Position numbers and translations under genes: made by a program
Shown here: positions 1 through 6,241 of the stretch, piece by piece
Layout: every line of letters starts with the position of its first letter
How positions within the stretch are numbered: the stretch's first letter is position 1
Assembly: GCA_009699025.1 (NCBI GenBank)
Contig: WLOZ01000052.1
Location: 1-9,034, forward strand
Reading direction: 5' to 3'
Length of the DNA stretch: 9,034 nt
Origin: Actinomycetota bacterium
GTDB taxonomy: Bacteria; Actinomycetota; Actinomycetes; S36-B12; CAIYMF01
The notes under the pieces: model-generated
The model's input: the letters and a program-made list of their open reading frames with translations, nothing else
What the model was told of the DNA's origin: nothing
Databases searched by the model: none

Positions 1-2135
1 AGATGGTGCAACTCGATGAACGGAACCTCGCACGCGGTGGGTGGCAGGTAGTCGAGGAATGAGGTGGTGAGCAGGTTGCCATGCTCGTCGTAGACGAGTT
101 CCTCGAGCAGCGCATTGGCGATGCCCTGCGCCACCCCGCCGTGAATCTGTCCGTCGACGATCGCGGGATTCACGAGGACGCCCGCATCCTCCACCACGAC
201 GTAGCGCACGATCTCGGCCGACCCCGTCTCCGGATCAACCTCGACCTCGACCACATGGCAGGCATTGGAGAAGGTGCCTCCCGGGTCGTAGACGCCCTCC
301 CCGTAGAGCCCCGGCCCCCGACCAGGGTTGCGGTGCGACGCCAGATAGGCAGTGCGCGCCACCTCGTCGAGCGCCACGCCAACATCAGAGCCGACCACGT
401 AGGCGTAACCCCCGCGCAGCACGAGGTCACGCGGCGAGCACTCCAGCATCGAGCCCGCGACCTGCTTGATCTGCTCGGCAAGGGCCTCACTGGCATTGGC
501 CGTCGCCCCACCACAGATCACCATCGACCGGCTGGCGAAGCTGCCCCATCCGAAGGGTGTCGAATCGGTGTCTCCCGAGATGACTCGAATCCGATGTGGC
601 TCGATGCCGAGGTGGTCTGCGATGAGTTGCGCCAGCGACGTGTGCAACCCCTGGCCGTGCGGACTCGCTCCAATGCGCGCGGTGACATCGCCTGAGGGGT
701 CCATGTCCATCTCGACGCGCTCATACCCGGGGGTGATGGCCATCCCACGAGCCGCGAAGGCAGGGGTGCCGTAGCCCGTGCGCTCGCTGAAGACCGACAG
801 GCCCTGGCCCAGCAGGCGCCCCCGACCGAGAGCATCGGCCTTGCGCTGGGCGAGACTCTCGCGCTGGGCGAGCTCCTCGGCCCAGGCGAGCGACGCGGCG
901 TAGGAGCCCTCGTCGTAGACCAGCCCCGACGGCGAGGTGTGCGGAAAAGCGCTCACCAGACTCCGGCGACGCAACTCCCAGGGGTCAAGCCCGAGTTCAC
1001 GCGCTGCCGTGTCCATGAGCCGTTCCATGGCCAGCGTCTGAACCGGGCGAGAGACGCCACGGTAGGGCGCGATGGGACATTTGTTCGACAGCACCGCGCG
1101 CGCCCGCACCGAGTAGTGCTCGATGGCGTAGGGCCCAGGAAGCTCGGCCATTGCCATGAGCGGCTCGACCCCAAACGTCACCGGGTAGCAGGAGTAGGCG
1201 CCCACGTCAGCGACGATGTCAGCTTGCAGGGCCACGAGACGGCCCTCCTTGAACCCCCCGGCCACCCGGTAGACCTGCTCGCGGCTGTGCCAGGCCGACA
1301 GGAAGTTCTCCGACCGCGTCTCAATCCAGGCGACCGACGTGCGCAGCGTCCGCGCGATGTGCACGAGCGCGACATCCTCGCGAGCAAGAGTCATCTTGCC
1401 GCCGAAGGCACCGCCGACATCGGGTGCGATAACGCGCAGAGAGCTTGCGGGGATTCCGAGCGAGTCGCAGATGCCGGTGCGCACCACGTGAGGCATCTGC
1501 GTCGAGGTGGTGAGGGTCGTGCGACCGGTTCGGCGATCGAAGGCCGCCACAGATCCGCGTGTCTCCAACGGCACCGCCGACTGCCGATGGCTCATGACCT
1601 CGATGGTCGTGTGGTGGTCGCACTCTGCCCACGCGTCCTCGAAGTCGGTCGTTCGGATCCGACCGTCGACAACGGTGTTCGGGTCACCTGGAAAGGGAAG
1701 GTCGTGCACCGGGCGCGCACCGGGGCGGATGGCGAGATCGGCAGAGAGGACGGGGTCAACCGGATCGACGTCGACCTCAACCATCTCGGCGAGATCCTCC
1801 GCCTCAGCTGGAGTTCTGCCCAAGACCACTGCCACCGGCTCGCCGATGAACCGCACCACTCCTGCTGCAAGGATCGGCATTCCGACCGGCACGTAGTCAG
1901 GACGATTGAGTACCGGCGTGATGGGCGCAGCGGTGAGGTCAGACGCCGTGAAGAGGTGCGCACCAACGGGCCCACGGATCCCGCGAACCGCACCGGCAGC
2001 CACGCTGCTGCGAACGAAGACCGCGTGCCACTGGGCGTCAACGGCGCAGTCAGCCACGAAGCGCCCCTCGCCTCGCAGAATCGCCGGGTCATCGAGTCTC
2101 GGCAGCCGCCGCCCGACCCACGTCGGGATGCTCAC
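1..2135 (-). CDS. Xanthine dehydrogenase-family molybdopterin-binding large subunit, 3' end cut by window edge
   Basis: Large (CoxL/XdhB-like) subunit of a molybdenum hydroxylase, which oxidises a C-H of an aldehyde or N-heterocycle with water as oxygen source. The frame is open from a GTG at 2135 to position 1 (711 complete codons). Family motifs in order: FIGEPVAVV (about 96-104), PLETRGSVAAFD (189-200), VGGAFGGK (240-247), WIETRSENF (270-278), APYRGVSRP (356-364), GASPHGQG (489-496), SGDTDSTPFGWGSFASRS (520-537), DAGVLVNPAIVDGQIHGG (650-667), FLDYLPPTA (693-701). Relatives are about 770-800 residues, so roughly 60-90 are missing. The GxGE segment with the catalytic Glu would lie in that missing part. 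The loop reads PYRGVSR, without the Cys of true CO dehydrogenase (AYRCSFR). The GTG overlaps the FAD-subunit stop as GTGA, implying translational coupling. Subunit family is secure; the substrate is unknown, and a purine or related heterocycle is inferred from the neighbouring importer. Confidence 0.93.
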   Translation of the reverse strand, partial: MSIPTWVGRRLPRLDDPAILRGEGRFVADCAVDAQWHAVFVRSSVAAGAVRGIRGPVGAHLFTASDLTAAPITPVLNRPDYVPVGMPILAAGVVRFIGEPVAVVLGRTPAEAEDLAEMVEVDVDPVDPVLSADLAIRPGARPVHDLPFPGDPNTVVDGRIRTTDFEDAWAECDHHTTIEVMSHRQSAVPLETRGSVAAFDRRTGRTTLTTSTQMPHVVRTGICDSLGIPASSLRVIAPDVGGAFGGKMTLAREDVALVHIARTLRTSVAWIETRSENFLSAWHSREQVYRVAGGFKEGRLVALQADIVADVGAYSCYPVTFGVEPLMAMAELPGPYAIEHYSVRARAVLSNKCPIAPYRGVSRPVQTLAMERLMDTAARELGLDPWELRRRSLVSAFPHTSPSGLVYDEGSYAASLAWAEELAQRESLAQRKADALGRGRLLGQGLSVFSERTGYGTPAFAARGMAITPGYERVEMDMDPSGDVTARIGASPHGQGLHTSLAQLIADHLGIEPHRIRVISGDTDSTPFGWGSFASRSMVICGGATANASEALAEQIKQVAGSMLECSPRDLVLRGGYAYVVGSDVGVALDEVARTAYLASHRNPGRGPGLYGEGVYDPGGTFSNACHVVEVEVDPETGSAEIVRYVVVEDAGVLVNPAIVDGQIHGGVAQGIANALLEELVYDEHGNLLTTSFLDYLPPTACEVPFIELHH

Positions 2136-2986
2136 GGAGTGTCGCCCACGAGCGAGCGCCGCGTGAGCGCTCGGACGAGGTCTCGCCGAAAGTCACCATC
2201 ACCGTGAAGGTCTGACATCGGGTTGACCTCCTCAGCAGCGACGTCCGCCGCCGTGGCGAAAGCCTCGGCCGTTGCCGGGCCTCCGACCAGAAGGGCCTCG
2301 GCGTTGGTCAGTCGCACGGTTCGATCGGCGACTCCGCCGGCACACAGACGTGCGTCGGTGACGACACCCTCACGAACCGCGATCGACGACATGATCGCGA
2401 CGATGGCGAAGTCTCCAGCCCGCCGGGCAAACTCGACCACGTTGGCACGAGTGTCGTCACCGAGCAGAGGCACGCGAACTCCGGTGAGCACCTCGTTGTA
2501 CTCCAGGGTGGTGGTGAACATCGTGACGAAGAAGTCCTGGGCAGGGATCTCTCGAGTGCCACCCGGTCCGAACACGATCATCGTGGCATCGAGGAGGGCG
2601 ACCAGTTGGCACCACTCGCTCGCAGGGTCACTATGGGCGATGCTGCCGCCAAAGGTTCCGCGCACTCGGATGGGGTAGTGCCCCACGAGGCGGGCGGCCT
2701 TGCGAACGAGGCTGCCAAGCGGTCCAGGCAGGGCGCTTGACTCCATGTCGCGGTGCGTGGTGAGGGTGCCGATGGTGACGTGATCAGGTCCGATCTCCAC
2801 CCCCCTGAGCCCGGGAATGCGACCGATGTCAATCAGGGCAGTGGGCCGGGCAAGCCGAAAGTTCATCATCGGGAGCAGGCTCTGTCCGCCTGCGAGGACC
2901 TTGGACTCGTCGCCGAACTCGGTGAGTGCGCCGACAGCCTCGTCGAGGCTCGTCGGGGCAAGGTAGTCGAATGCCTGGGGCTTCAT
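2132..2986 (-). CDS. Xanthine dehydrogenase-family FAD-binding (medium) subunit
   Basis: CoxM/XdhC-type flavoprotein subunit (284 aa, normal length) that passes electrons from the Mo and Fe-S centres via FAD to the acceptor. The FAD-binding signatures are all present: AGGQSLLPMMNFRLARP (32-48), TIGTLTTHRDMESS (71-84) and VRGTFGGSIAHSDPASEW (108-125), with RRAGDFA at 188-194 from the C-terminal CO-dehydrogenase flavoprotein domain. The start MKPQAFDYLAPTSLDEAV matches the usual N-terminus of the family, so the ATG at 2986 is kept although its ribosome site is weak. Its TGA overlaps the GTG of the large subunit by 4 bases. An 88-base gap (2987-3074) separates it from cupin B; I see no gene there. 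The usual [2Fe-2S] small subunit is not between the two subunits and must lie beyond the left edge or elsewhere. Confidence 0.95.
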   Translation of the reverse strand: MKPQAFDYLAPTSLDEAVGALTEFGDESKVLAGGQSLLPMMNFRLARPTALIDIGRIPGLRGVEIGPDHVTIGTLTTHRDMESSALPGPLGSLVRKAARLVGHYPIRVRGTFGGSIAHSDPASEWCQLVALLDATMIVFGPGGTREIPAQDFFVTMFTTTLEYNEVLTGVRVPLLGDDTRANVVEFARRAGDFAIVAIMSSIAVREGVVTDARLCAGGVADRTVRLTNAEALLVGGPATAEAFATAADVAAEEVNPMSDLHGDGDFRRDLVRALTRRSLVGDTP

Positions 2987-3074
2987 GAGCGGACTGCTCT
3001 GATGATCGGCGCGAGGGTATGCCGACCCGCGCTGACCGGCTCGGAATCTCCCGCGTCGCTGAAGTCGGCGAGGG

Positions 3075-3482
3075 TCACTTCGAGTCCAGCCTCGTCAAGA
3101 TCTCCTCAACATCAACACCGGCGAGGCGCAGCATGGTGGTGTCGGCCGGGCAGGGCCCTCCCGCGCTGATCACGGTGCTTCCTCGATCAGCCCGCACCGC
3201 ATGCCGAACGCCGATGGGAACATGGATCACATCCCCGGCCGAGAACTCCAGCACGACGTCGTTGTCATGGTCCTTGATGGTCCCCACTCCCTCGAGGATC
3301 ATGATGGTGTCCTCAGACTCCGGATGGATGTGAGGAACATTCTCCTCGCCCGGCTCCATGACGACATAGTTCATGTTGGCCGTGCGCGCGCCCTCGCCCA
3401 ACCACACGACCAGGCGGGCGTCTCGCGAGATGATCGGCACCATCAGCCCTGGCCGGTCGCGGTGGAAGTACTTGATCGCCAT
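3075..3482 (-). CDS. Single-domain cupin protein with intact metal motif (cupin B)
   Basis: A 135-residue single cupin beta-barrel. Motif 1 is PGEENVPHIHPESEDTIMILEG (44-65), giving HxH (H51, H53) and an acidic ligand (E57 or D58). Motif 2 is GDVIHVPIGVRH (83-94), giving H94. The expected metal ligands are therefore present. The C-terminus carries GGPCPADTTM (108-117), almost identical to the matching segment of the preceding cupin. The ATG shares its A with the TAA of cupin A (TAATG), so the two are translationally coupled and may work as a pair. Cupins range from dioxygenases and isomerases to ureidoglycine aminohydrolases and simple binding proteins, so sequence alone does not give the reaction. 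The operon position before the Mo-hydroxylase subunits suggests a role in the same catabolic route (inference). Confidence 0.85.
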   Translation of the reverse strand: MAIKYFHRDRPGLMVPIISRDARLVVWLGEGARTANMNYVVMEPGEENVPHIHPESEDTIMILEGVGTIKDHDNDVVLEFSAGDVIHVPIGVRHAVRADRGSTVISAGGPCPADTTMLRLAGVDVEEILTRLDSK

Positions 3483-3880
3483 TACCGGCCGCCATGCGCC
3501 GTGACGCTGAGGCTGGCGTACATCGTCTCGTCGACCGGGCAGGGGCCCCCGATGACCACCGACACGTCGGCGACCGAGGAGAACACATAGGCGGTGCCGG
3601 GCTCCACATGGAACATGCCTCCGGGCGGGACCAGCGTCGGCGCGGATCCTTCAGAGACCTCGGTGACCTCGACCTCGCCGCTGATCACGTAGTAGACCGC
3701 CTCTCCCGGATGCTGCAACGGAAGGATGCCGGCGCCTCGCGGAAGCGTGAAGTGGTGCAGTGACCTCTCACGGGCCCCCATCCCCGGCCAGATGATCGGA
3801 CGACACTCTCCACCGGTGACGATCTCTAGTGGGGGGGCCCACTCGTTGGGGGTGATCACCCGCACCACGCCCTGCCTCAT
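3482..3880 (-). CDS. Single-domain cupin protein with degenerate metal site (cupin A)
   Basis: First gene of the leftward operon, 132 residues. The cupin fold is indicated by LPRGAGILPLQHPGEAVYYV (46-65) followed by ISGEVEV (66-72), and by PPGGMFHVEPGTAYVF (85-100). At the canonical ligand positions the first His of HxH is Leu55 (LQH) and the motif-2 His is Tyr98. The Glu is either E60 or replaced by A61 depending on alignment. Metal binding is thus doubtful or altered. GGPCPVDETM (111-120) matches the sister cupin at 8 of 10 residues. I chose ATG 3880 over the GTG at 3892 because GGAAGGTGGG (3888-3897 on the complement) lies at ribosome-site distance from the ATG; the GTG would add 4 residues and has no such spacing. 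Function unknown; a non-catalytic or regulatory partner of cupin B is possible. Confidence 0.82.
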   Translation of the reverse strand: MRQGVVRVITPNEWAPPLEIVTGGECRPIIWPGMGARERSLHHFTLPRGAGILPLQHPGEAVYYVISGEVEVTEVSEGSAPTLVPPGGMFHVEPGTAYVFSSVADVSVVIGGPCPVDETMYASLSVTAHGGR

Positions 3881-3959
3881 TCGCGCGCCCACCTTCCGAT
3901 TGCCGACTGATCGAAACGTATTCCATCACTGAGAGCAATTGCAAGATGAATGAAATAAT

Positions 3960-3965
3960 TATACT
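3960..3965 (+). promoter_or_regulatory. Candidate -10 box of the rightward operon
   Basis: TATACT matches the sigma-70 family -10 consensus at 5 of 6 positions and sits in the most AT-rich part of the divergent gap, 66 bases before the chosen hydrolase start codon. The -35 is weak, as common in actinobacterial promoters. Confidence 0.4.
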
Positions 3966-3969
3966 GGTA

Positions 3970-3984
3970 CTGCTGACACAGCAG
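3970..3984. repeat. Dyad CTGCTG-N3-CAGCAG, candidate operator
   Basis: A perfect 6-bp inverted repeat with a 3-base spacer lies 4 bases downstream of the TATACT hexamer, where a bound repressor would overlap the rightward transcription start. The other intergenic dyad, upstream of the binding-protein gene, has a similar half-site (CTGTTG). No regulator gene is in the window. Confidence 0.35.
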
Positions 3985-4019
3985 ACTCAATGAGCGTAGC
4001 CTCCGTTCTCAACGACGAG

Positions 4020-4024
4020 AGGAG
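4020..4024 (+). promoter_or_regulatory. Ribosome binding site deciding the hydrolase start
   Basis: AGGAG lies 7 bases before ATG 4032, a textbook spacing. The upstream in-frame ATG at 3990 has no comparable site and falls only 25 bases after the TATACT box, so the later start is preferred. Confidence 0.75.
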
Positions 4025-4031
4025 TGGCTTG

Positions 4032-4925
4032 ATGAGGATCAGGCTCGGCGTGGTGTCGGCGGAGACGAACTTCGGCGACGAGGAGCACCGCAATCTCCCG
4101 CGCGCGCTCGACCACATACAGATGGCGAGCGCCCTCGGGGTCGACCTCCTGATGTTCGCGGAGAACTTCCCTGGCCCATTCACCGAGAGCAATCGCTATG
4201 AGGTGCATGAGCCCATCTCGGACATGGCCCGGGCCCACGGGGTTTCTGTCGTCTACGGGACATCGATCGAGCGCGCCGATGCTCCGGGCCACTACAACAT
4301 CGCCTCCGTCATCGTGGGTTCCGACGGTGAGACCGTGGGCGCCTACCTGCGCACACATCCCCAGGGGCCCTACATCTACCGGTCAGGCCCCCAGTGGAAC
4401 TTCGAGTACGTCGAGGCCGAGGAGTTCCCGGTGTTCGACATGCCGTGGGGCAAACTCGCCATCTCGATCTGCAGTGAGGTTCACCTTCCGGAGATCGCCC
4501 GGATCTACGCCCTCAAGGGGGCCGAGGTCCTGCTCATTCCGAGTGGGCTGCTGATCGACGAGCTGGGGTACACCGACAACTGGAGAACGCTGGTCCGTGC
4601 GAGGGCGATCGAGAACCACATGTACACGGCCACCACGGTCAACCTCATGGACCGCGCCGTTGCGCAACACTTCGCGCCCGCCGCGCTCGATCTTCCCCAG
4701 CACGGCTCGGGCCTGACGGCAGGCATCGCCATGATCGCCGGACCGGAAAGAGTCCTCGCCGAAAGCCACGAGCCCGGCATCCTGACCGCAGAGCTGGACC
4801 TCGACAGACTGCGTTGGCTGCGCAGCACCGAAGAAGAGCTCATCGTGCCGGCCCCCTACCGCACGATTCCCGGGCACATGGCCTGGCGCCGCCCGAACAT
4901 CTACGGCCGGCTCACCCAGACATGA
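4032..4925 (+). CDS. Nitrilase-superfamily carbon-nitrogen hydrolase with Arg at the catalytic Lys position
   Basis: A 297-residue C-N hydrolase, an alpha-beta-beta-alpha fold that cleaves amides, ureides or nitriles through a Glu-Lys-Cys site. Visible landmarks: FAENFPG with the general-base Glu (E44), ICSEVHLPEIARIYALKGAEVLLIPSG around the nucleophile C147 (146-172), and the C-terminal RRPNIYGRL (286-294) common in the superfamily. The Lys motif, usually YRKxH, reads YLRTHP (105-110), so R107 replaces Lys. ATG 4032 is chosen for its AGGAG; starting at ATG 3990 would add 14 residues unlike the family N-terminus. It opens the rightward operon, 118 bases before the transporter genes. A role in releasing ammonia from an imported amide, ureide or heterocycle product is inferred. 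With the Lys changed, reduced or altered activity, or a non-catalytic role, must be considered. Confidence 0.88.
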   Translation: MRIRLGVVSAETNFGDEEHRNLPRALDHIQMASALGVDLLMFAENFPGPFTESNRYEVHEPISDMARAHGVSVVYGTSIERADAPGHYNIASVIVGSDGETVGAYLRTHPQGPYIYRSGPQWNFEYVEAEEFPVFDMPWGKLAISICSEVHLPEIARIYALKGAEVLLIPSGLLIDELGYTDNWRTLVRARAIENHMYTATTVNLMDRAVAQHFAPAALDLPQHGSGLTAGIAMIAGPERVLAESHEPGILTAELDLDRLRWLRSTEEELIVPAPYRTIPGHMAWRRPNIYGRLTQT

Positions 4926-4976
4926 TCTCGTGAGACATCTCGTTTTCATTTCAATTTTATCGCAAGTGCTTGACGC

Positions 4977-4997
4977 CTGTTGAAACTTAGGCAACAG
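4977..4997. repeat. Dyad CTGTTG-N9-CAACAG, candidate operator or stem-loop
   Basis: Perfect 6-bp arms (4977-4982 and 4992-4997) with a 9-base spacer AAACTTAGG, located 47 bases before the binding-protein ATG and overlapping a possible -10. It could be a regulator site or an RNA stem-loop; the arms are AT/GC mixed and short, so chance is not excluded. Confidence 0.35.
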
Positions 4998-5006
4998 TCG
5001 GCTGAT

Positions 5007-5033
5007 CGCCCACCTCGCCCACCTCGTCCACGG
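5007..5033 (+). repeat. Tandem 9-base repeat CGCCCACCT (two exact copies, a third degenerate)
   Basis: CGCCCACCT occurs at 5007-5015 and 5016-5024, followed by the diverged CGTCCACGG at 5025-5033. The repeats end where the ribosome site GGAAGG (5032-5037) begins, 6 bases before the ATG. Function unknown; it may be only slippage in a C-rich leader. Confidence 0.5.
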
Positions 5034-5043
5034 AAGGTCTGAC

Positions 5044-6204
5044 ATGAAGCGAATCGCCACACTTGCTGCAGTCGCCACATTGGCGCTCGCAGCCTGCGGA
5101 TCCGGCGGAGGGGCGGCAACCTCCTCCTCGGCGTCCAGCAGTCCAGCCGCATCATCGCCGGCTGAGTCATCACCCGCCGAGTCGTCACCCGCCGCCGCTG
5201 GGCTGCAGGTTGGCTTCGTGTACGTCTCGCCGCTGAAGGGCTCGAGTTGGACCTTGGCCTGGGACAACGCGCGTCAAGCGCTTGAGGCAGCAGGCGCGAC
5301 CACTGCCACGGTGGAGCCCATCCCAGAGTCCGCGGAGGCCGCGGGCGTCATGGAGGACCTGATCAGCAAGGGCAACAAGCTCATCTTCGCAACGGCCTTC
5401 GGCTATCAGCCATTCGTGCTCGAAGAGGCCACCAAGCACTCGGACGTGAACTTCGTCGTGATCGGTCCGTGGATCCAGGACACGGCAGCACCGGCCAATG
5501 TGACGGTCGCCTTCTCGGACAACTGGATCGATCGCTACGCGCTGGGAGTGCTGGCGGCCAAGGAGACCAAGTCCAAGACCATCGGATTCGTCGCAGCAAA
5601 CCCGATCTCGACCGTGATTGCGTCGATCAACGCCTTTGCCCTCGGCGCGCAGTCGGTCGACAAGAGCATCATCACCAAGGCGGTCTTCACCGGCACGTGG
5701 TACGACCCGCCCAAGTCAACCCAGGCAGCCGAGGCCCTCGCGGCCGCGGGCGCTGACGTCATTGCCCAGTACGAGGACTCTGCCGGCACGCTGCTCGGTG
5801 CCGAGAAGGCAGGCGTGTGGGGCATCGGGTCGGAGTCGGACACCAGCGCCTTCGCCCCCGACGCCTACCTCTCTGGCGCGGTCAACAACTGGAACGACTT
5901 CGCGGTTGCCGCGATGAAGGCCACCATCGACGGCACCTGGAAGAGCACGGTCTACGTCGGAACGCTGCAGAATGGCGGCACCGGCCTCGGCCCGATCAAC
6001 GCGAAGGCCACCCCAGAGGCAAGGACCGCGGCCGAGGCTGCGATCGCTGGGCTGACGGATGAGTCCATCGTTCCCTTCACGGGACCGATCAAGGACAACA
6101 CTGGCAAGGAGGTCCTCAAGGCCGGACAGAAGTGGACAGGCGTTGAGATCTTTGACCACATGGACTTCCTGGTGGAAGGCGTCGAAGGCACCATCCCGTC
6201 CTAA
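5044..6204 (+). CDS. BMP/PnrA-family ABC transporter substrate-binding lipoprotein
   Basis: A 386-residue extracytoplasmic binding protein of the basic membrane protein (BMP) family, which in characterised relatives (PnrA, BmpA, YufN) captures purine nucleosides or related solutes. The N-terminus is a lipoprotein signal: positively charged KR, a hydrophobic stretch, then lipobox LAAC with C18 as the lipidated residue. A flexible Ser/Ala/Pro/Glu linker with SSPA/SSPAE repeats (about 20-52) leads to the mature domain at LQVGFVYVSPLKGSSWTLAW (54-73), which aligns to the family opening (VGFVYVGP...GW...). GGAAGG 6 bases before the ATG is a good ribosome site. The gene is followed by the ATPase and permeases of the same importer. 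Ligand not determinable by eye; nucleoside, purine or another heterocycle is likely from the family and the adjacent Mo-hydroxylase. Confidence 0.92.
   Translation: MKRIATLAAVATLALAACGSGGGAATSSSASSSPAASSPAESSPAESSPAAAGLQVGFVYVSPLKGSSWTLAWDNARQALEAAGATTATVEPIPESAEAAGVMEDLISKGNKLIFATAFGYQPFVLEEATKHSDVNFVVIGPWIQDTAAPANVTVAFSDNWIDRYALGVLAAKETKSKTIGFVAANPISTVIASINAFALGAQSVDKSIITKAVFTGTWYDPPKSTQAAEALAAAGADVIAQYEDSAGTLLGAEKAGVWGIGSESDTSAFAPDAYLSGAVNNWNDFAVAAMKATIDGTWKSTVYVGTLQNGGTGLGPINAKATPEARTAAEAAIAGLTDESIVPFTGPIKDNTGKEVLKAGQKWTGVEIFDHMDFLVEGVEGTIPS
5164..5193 (+). repeat. Two near-identical 15-base units encoding the ESSPA linker repeat
   Basis: GAGTCATCACCCGCC (5164-5178) and GAGTCGTCACCCGCC (5179-5193) differ at one base and each encode ESSPA. 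A diverged unit precedes them. They lie in the lipoprotein linker, where length can vary without harm to the fold. Confidence 0.7.
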
Positions 6205-6216
6205 GGAGTCACCCTG
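6203..6216 (+). promoter_or_regulatory. Strong ribosome site AAGGAG followed by an in-frame CTG, possible true ATPase start
   Basis: AAGGAG (6203-6208) overlaps the TAA of the binding-protein gene. Five bases after it is CTG (6214-6216), in frame with the ATPase and with no stop before ATG 6283. No ATG, GTG or TTG lies at the right distance. The 23 extra codons end in ALWASG, which supplies the first beta strand that ABC ATPases place before the G-[I/M]-T-K-x-F segment. Confidence 0.5.
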
Positions 6217-6225
6217 CACCCCCTA

Positions 6226-6239
6226 GAACCGACCGGTTC
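6226..6239. repeat. Small inverted repeat GAACC-N4-GGTTC
   Basis: Five-base arms (6226-6230, 6235-6239) with GACC between, lying 2 bases upstream of the large inverted repeat. Together they could form two consecutive stem-loops in the binding-protein/ATPase junction of the mRNA. Confidence 0.45.
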
Positions 6240-6241
6240 GA

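Larger units (their letters stand above)
3881..4031. promoter_or_regulatory. Divergent intergenic control region
   Basis: This 151-base gap between the two divergent operons is clearly richer in A/T than its surroundings, notably 3935-3965. It holds a perfect 8-bp palindrome GCAATTGC (3935-3942), a TATACT hexamer (3960-3965) that fits a rightward -10, and a perfect dyad CTGCTG-ACA-CAGCAG (3970-3984) just downstream. On the rightward strand TTGCAA (3939-3944) could be a -35 but only 15 bases from the -10. On the leftward strand TTGCAA (3944-3939) is 18 bases from TACGTT (3920-3915). Promoters are predicted by eye only, but a shared divergent promoter is expected from gene orientation. Confidence 0.5.
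4926..5043 (+). promoter_or_regulatory. Leader region before the binding-protein gene
   Basis: This 118-base gap contains a T-rich stretch (4941-4960), a TTGACG hexamer (4970-4975) with AACAGT 17 bases downstream (4993-4998), a dyad overlapping that position, and a triple 9-base repeat. A promoter here is possible and would give the binding protein extra expression. The -10 match is poor (3 of 6), so read-through from the hydrolase promoter is an equal option. The TTGACG hexamer is itself partly within CAAG-TG-CTTG (4963-4972), a small inverted repeat. Confidence 0.35.

Noticed and set aside
1..2135. Frameshifted or broken large-subunit gene, suggested by several short leftward frames
   Set aside because: Base-by-base translation from GTG 2135 to position 1 gives one continuous frame with all motifs. 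The short frames are out-of-phase fragments.
939..2207. Long rightward reading frame (422 codons) opposite the large Mo-subunit gene, and a shorter one at 81-695
   Set aside because: Their products are low-complexity and rich in Arg/His/Asp with no family motifs, while the opposite strand carries an unbroken frame with every molybdopterin-subunit motif. They are antisense shadows of GC-rich coding DNA.
3990..4031. Upstream ATG of the C-N hydrolase, adding 14 residues
   Set aside because: No ribosome site lies before it, the added residues do not resemble the family N-terminus, and ATG 4032 has AGGAG at 7 bases.
4922..4960. Weak stem (ATG-A-TCTC-GT-GAGA-CAT) followed by a T-rich stretch as an intrinsic terminator
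   Set aside because: The stem is short, AT-containing and bulged with a 2-base loop, and the T's are interrupted. It is not convincing as a terminator, and the following genes may belong to the same operon.
4383..5267. Leftward reading frame of 294 codons across the hydrolase and binding-protein genes
   Set aside because: It spans two well-supported rightward genes and the leader between them, and shows no recognisable domain. Its repeats mirror the SSPA linker.
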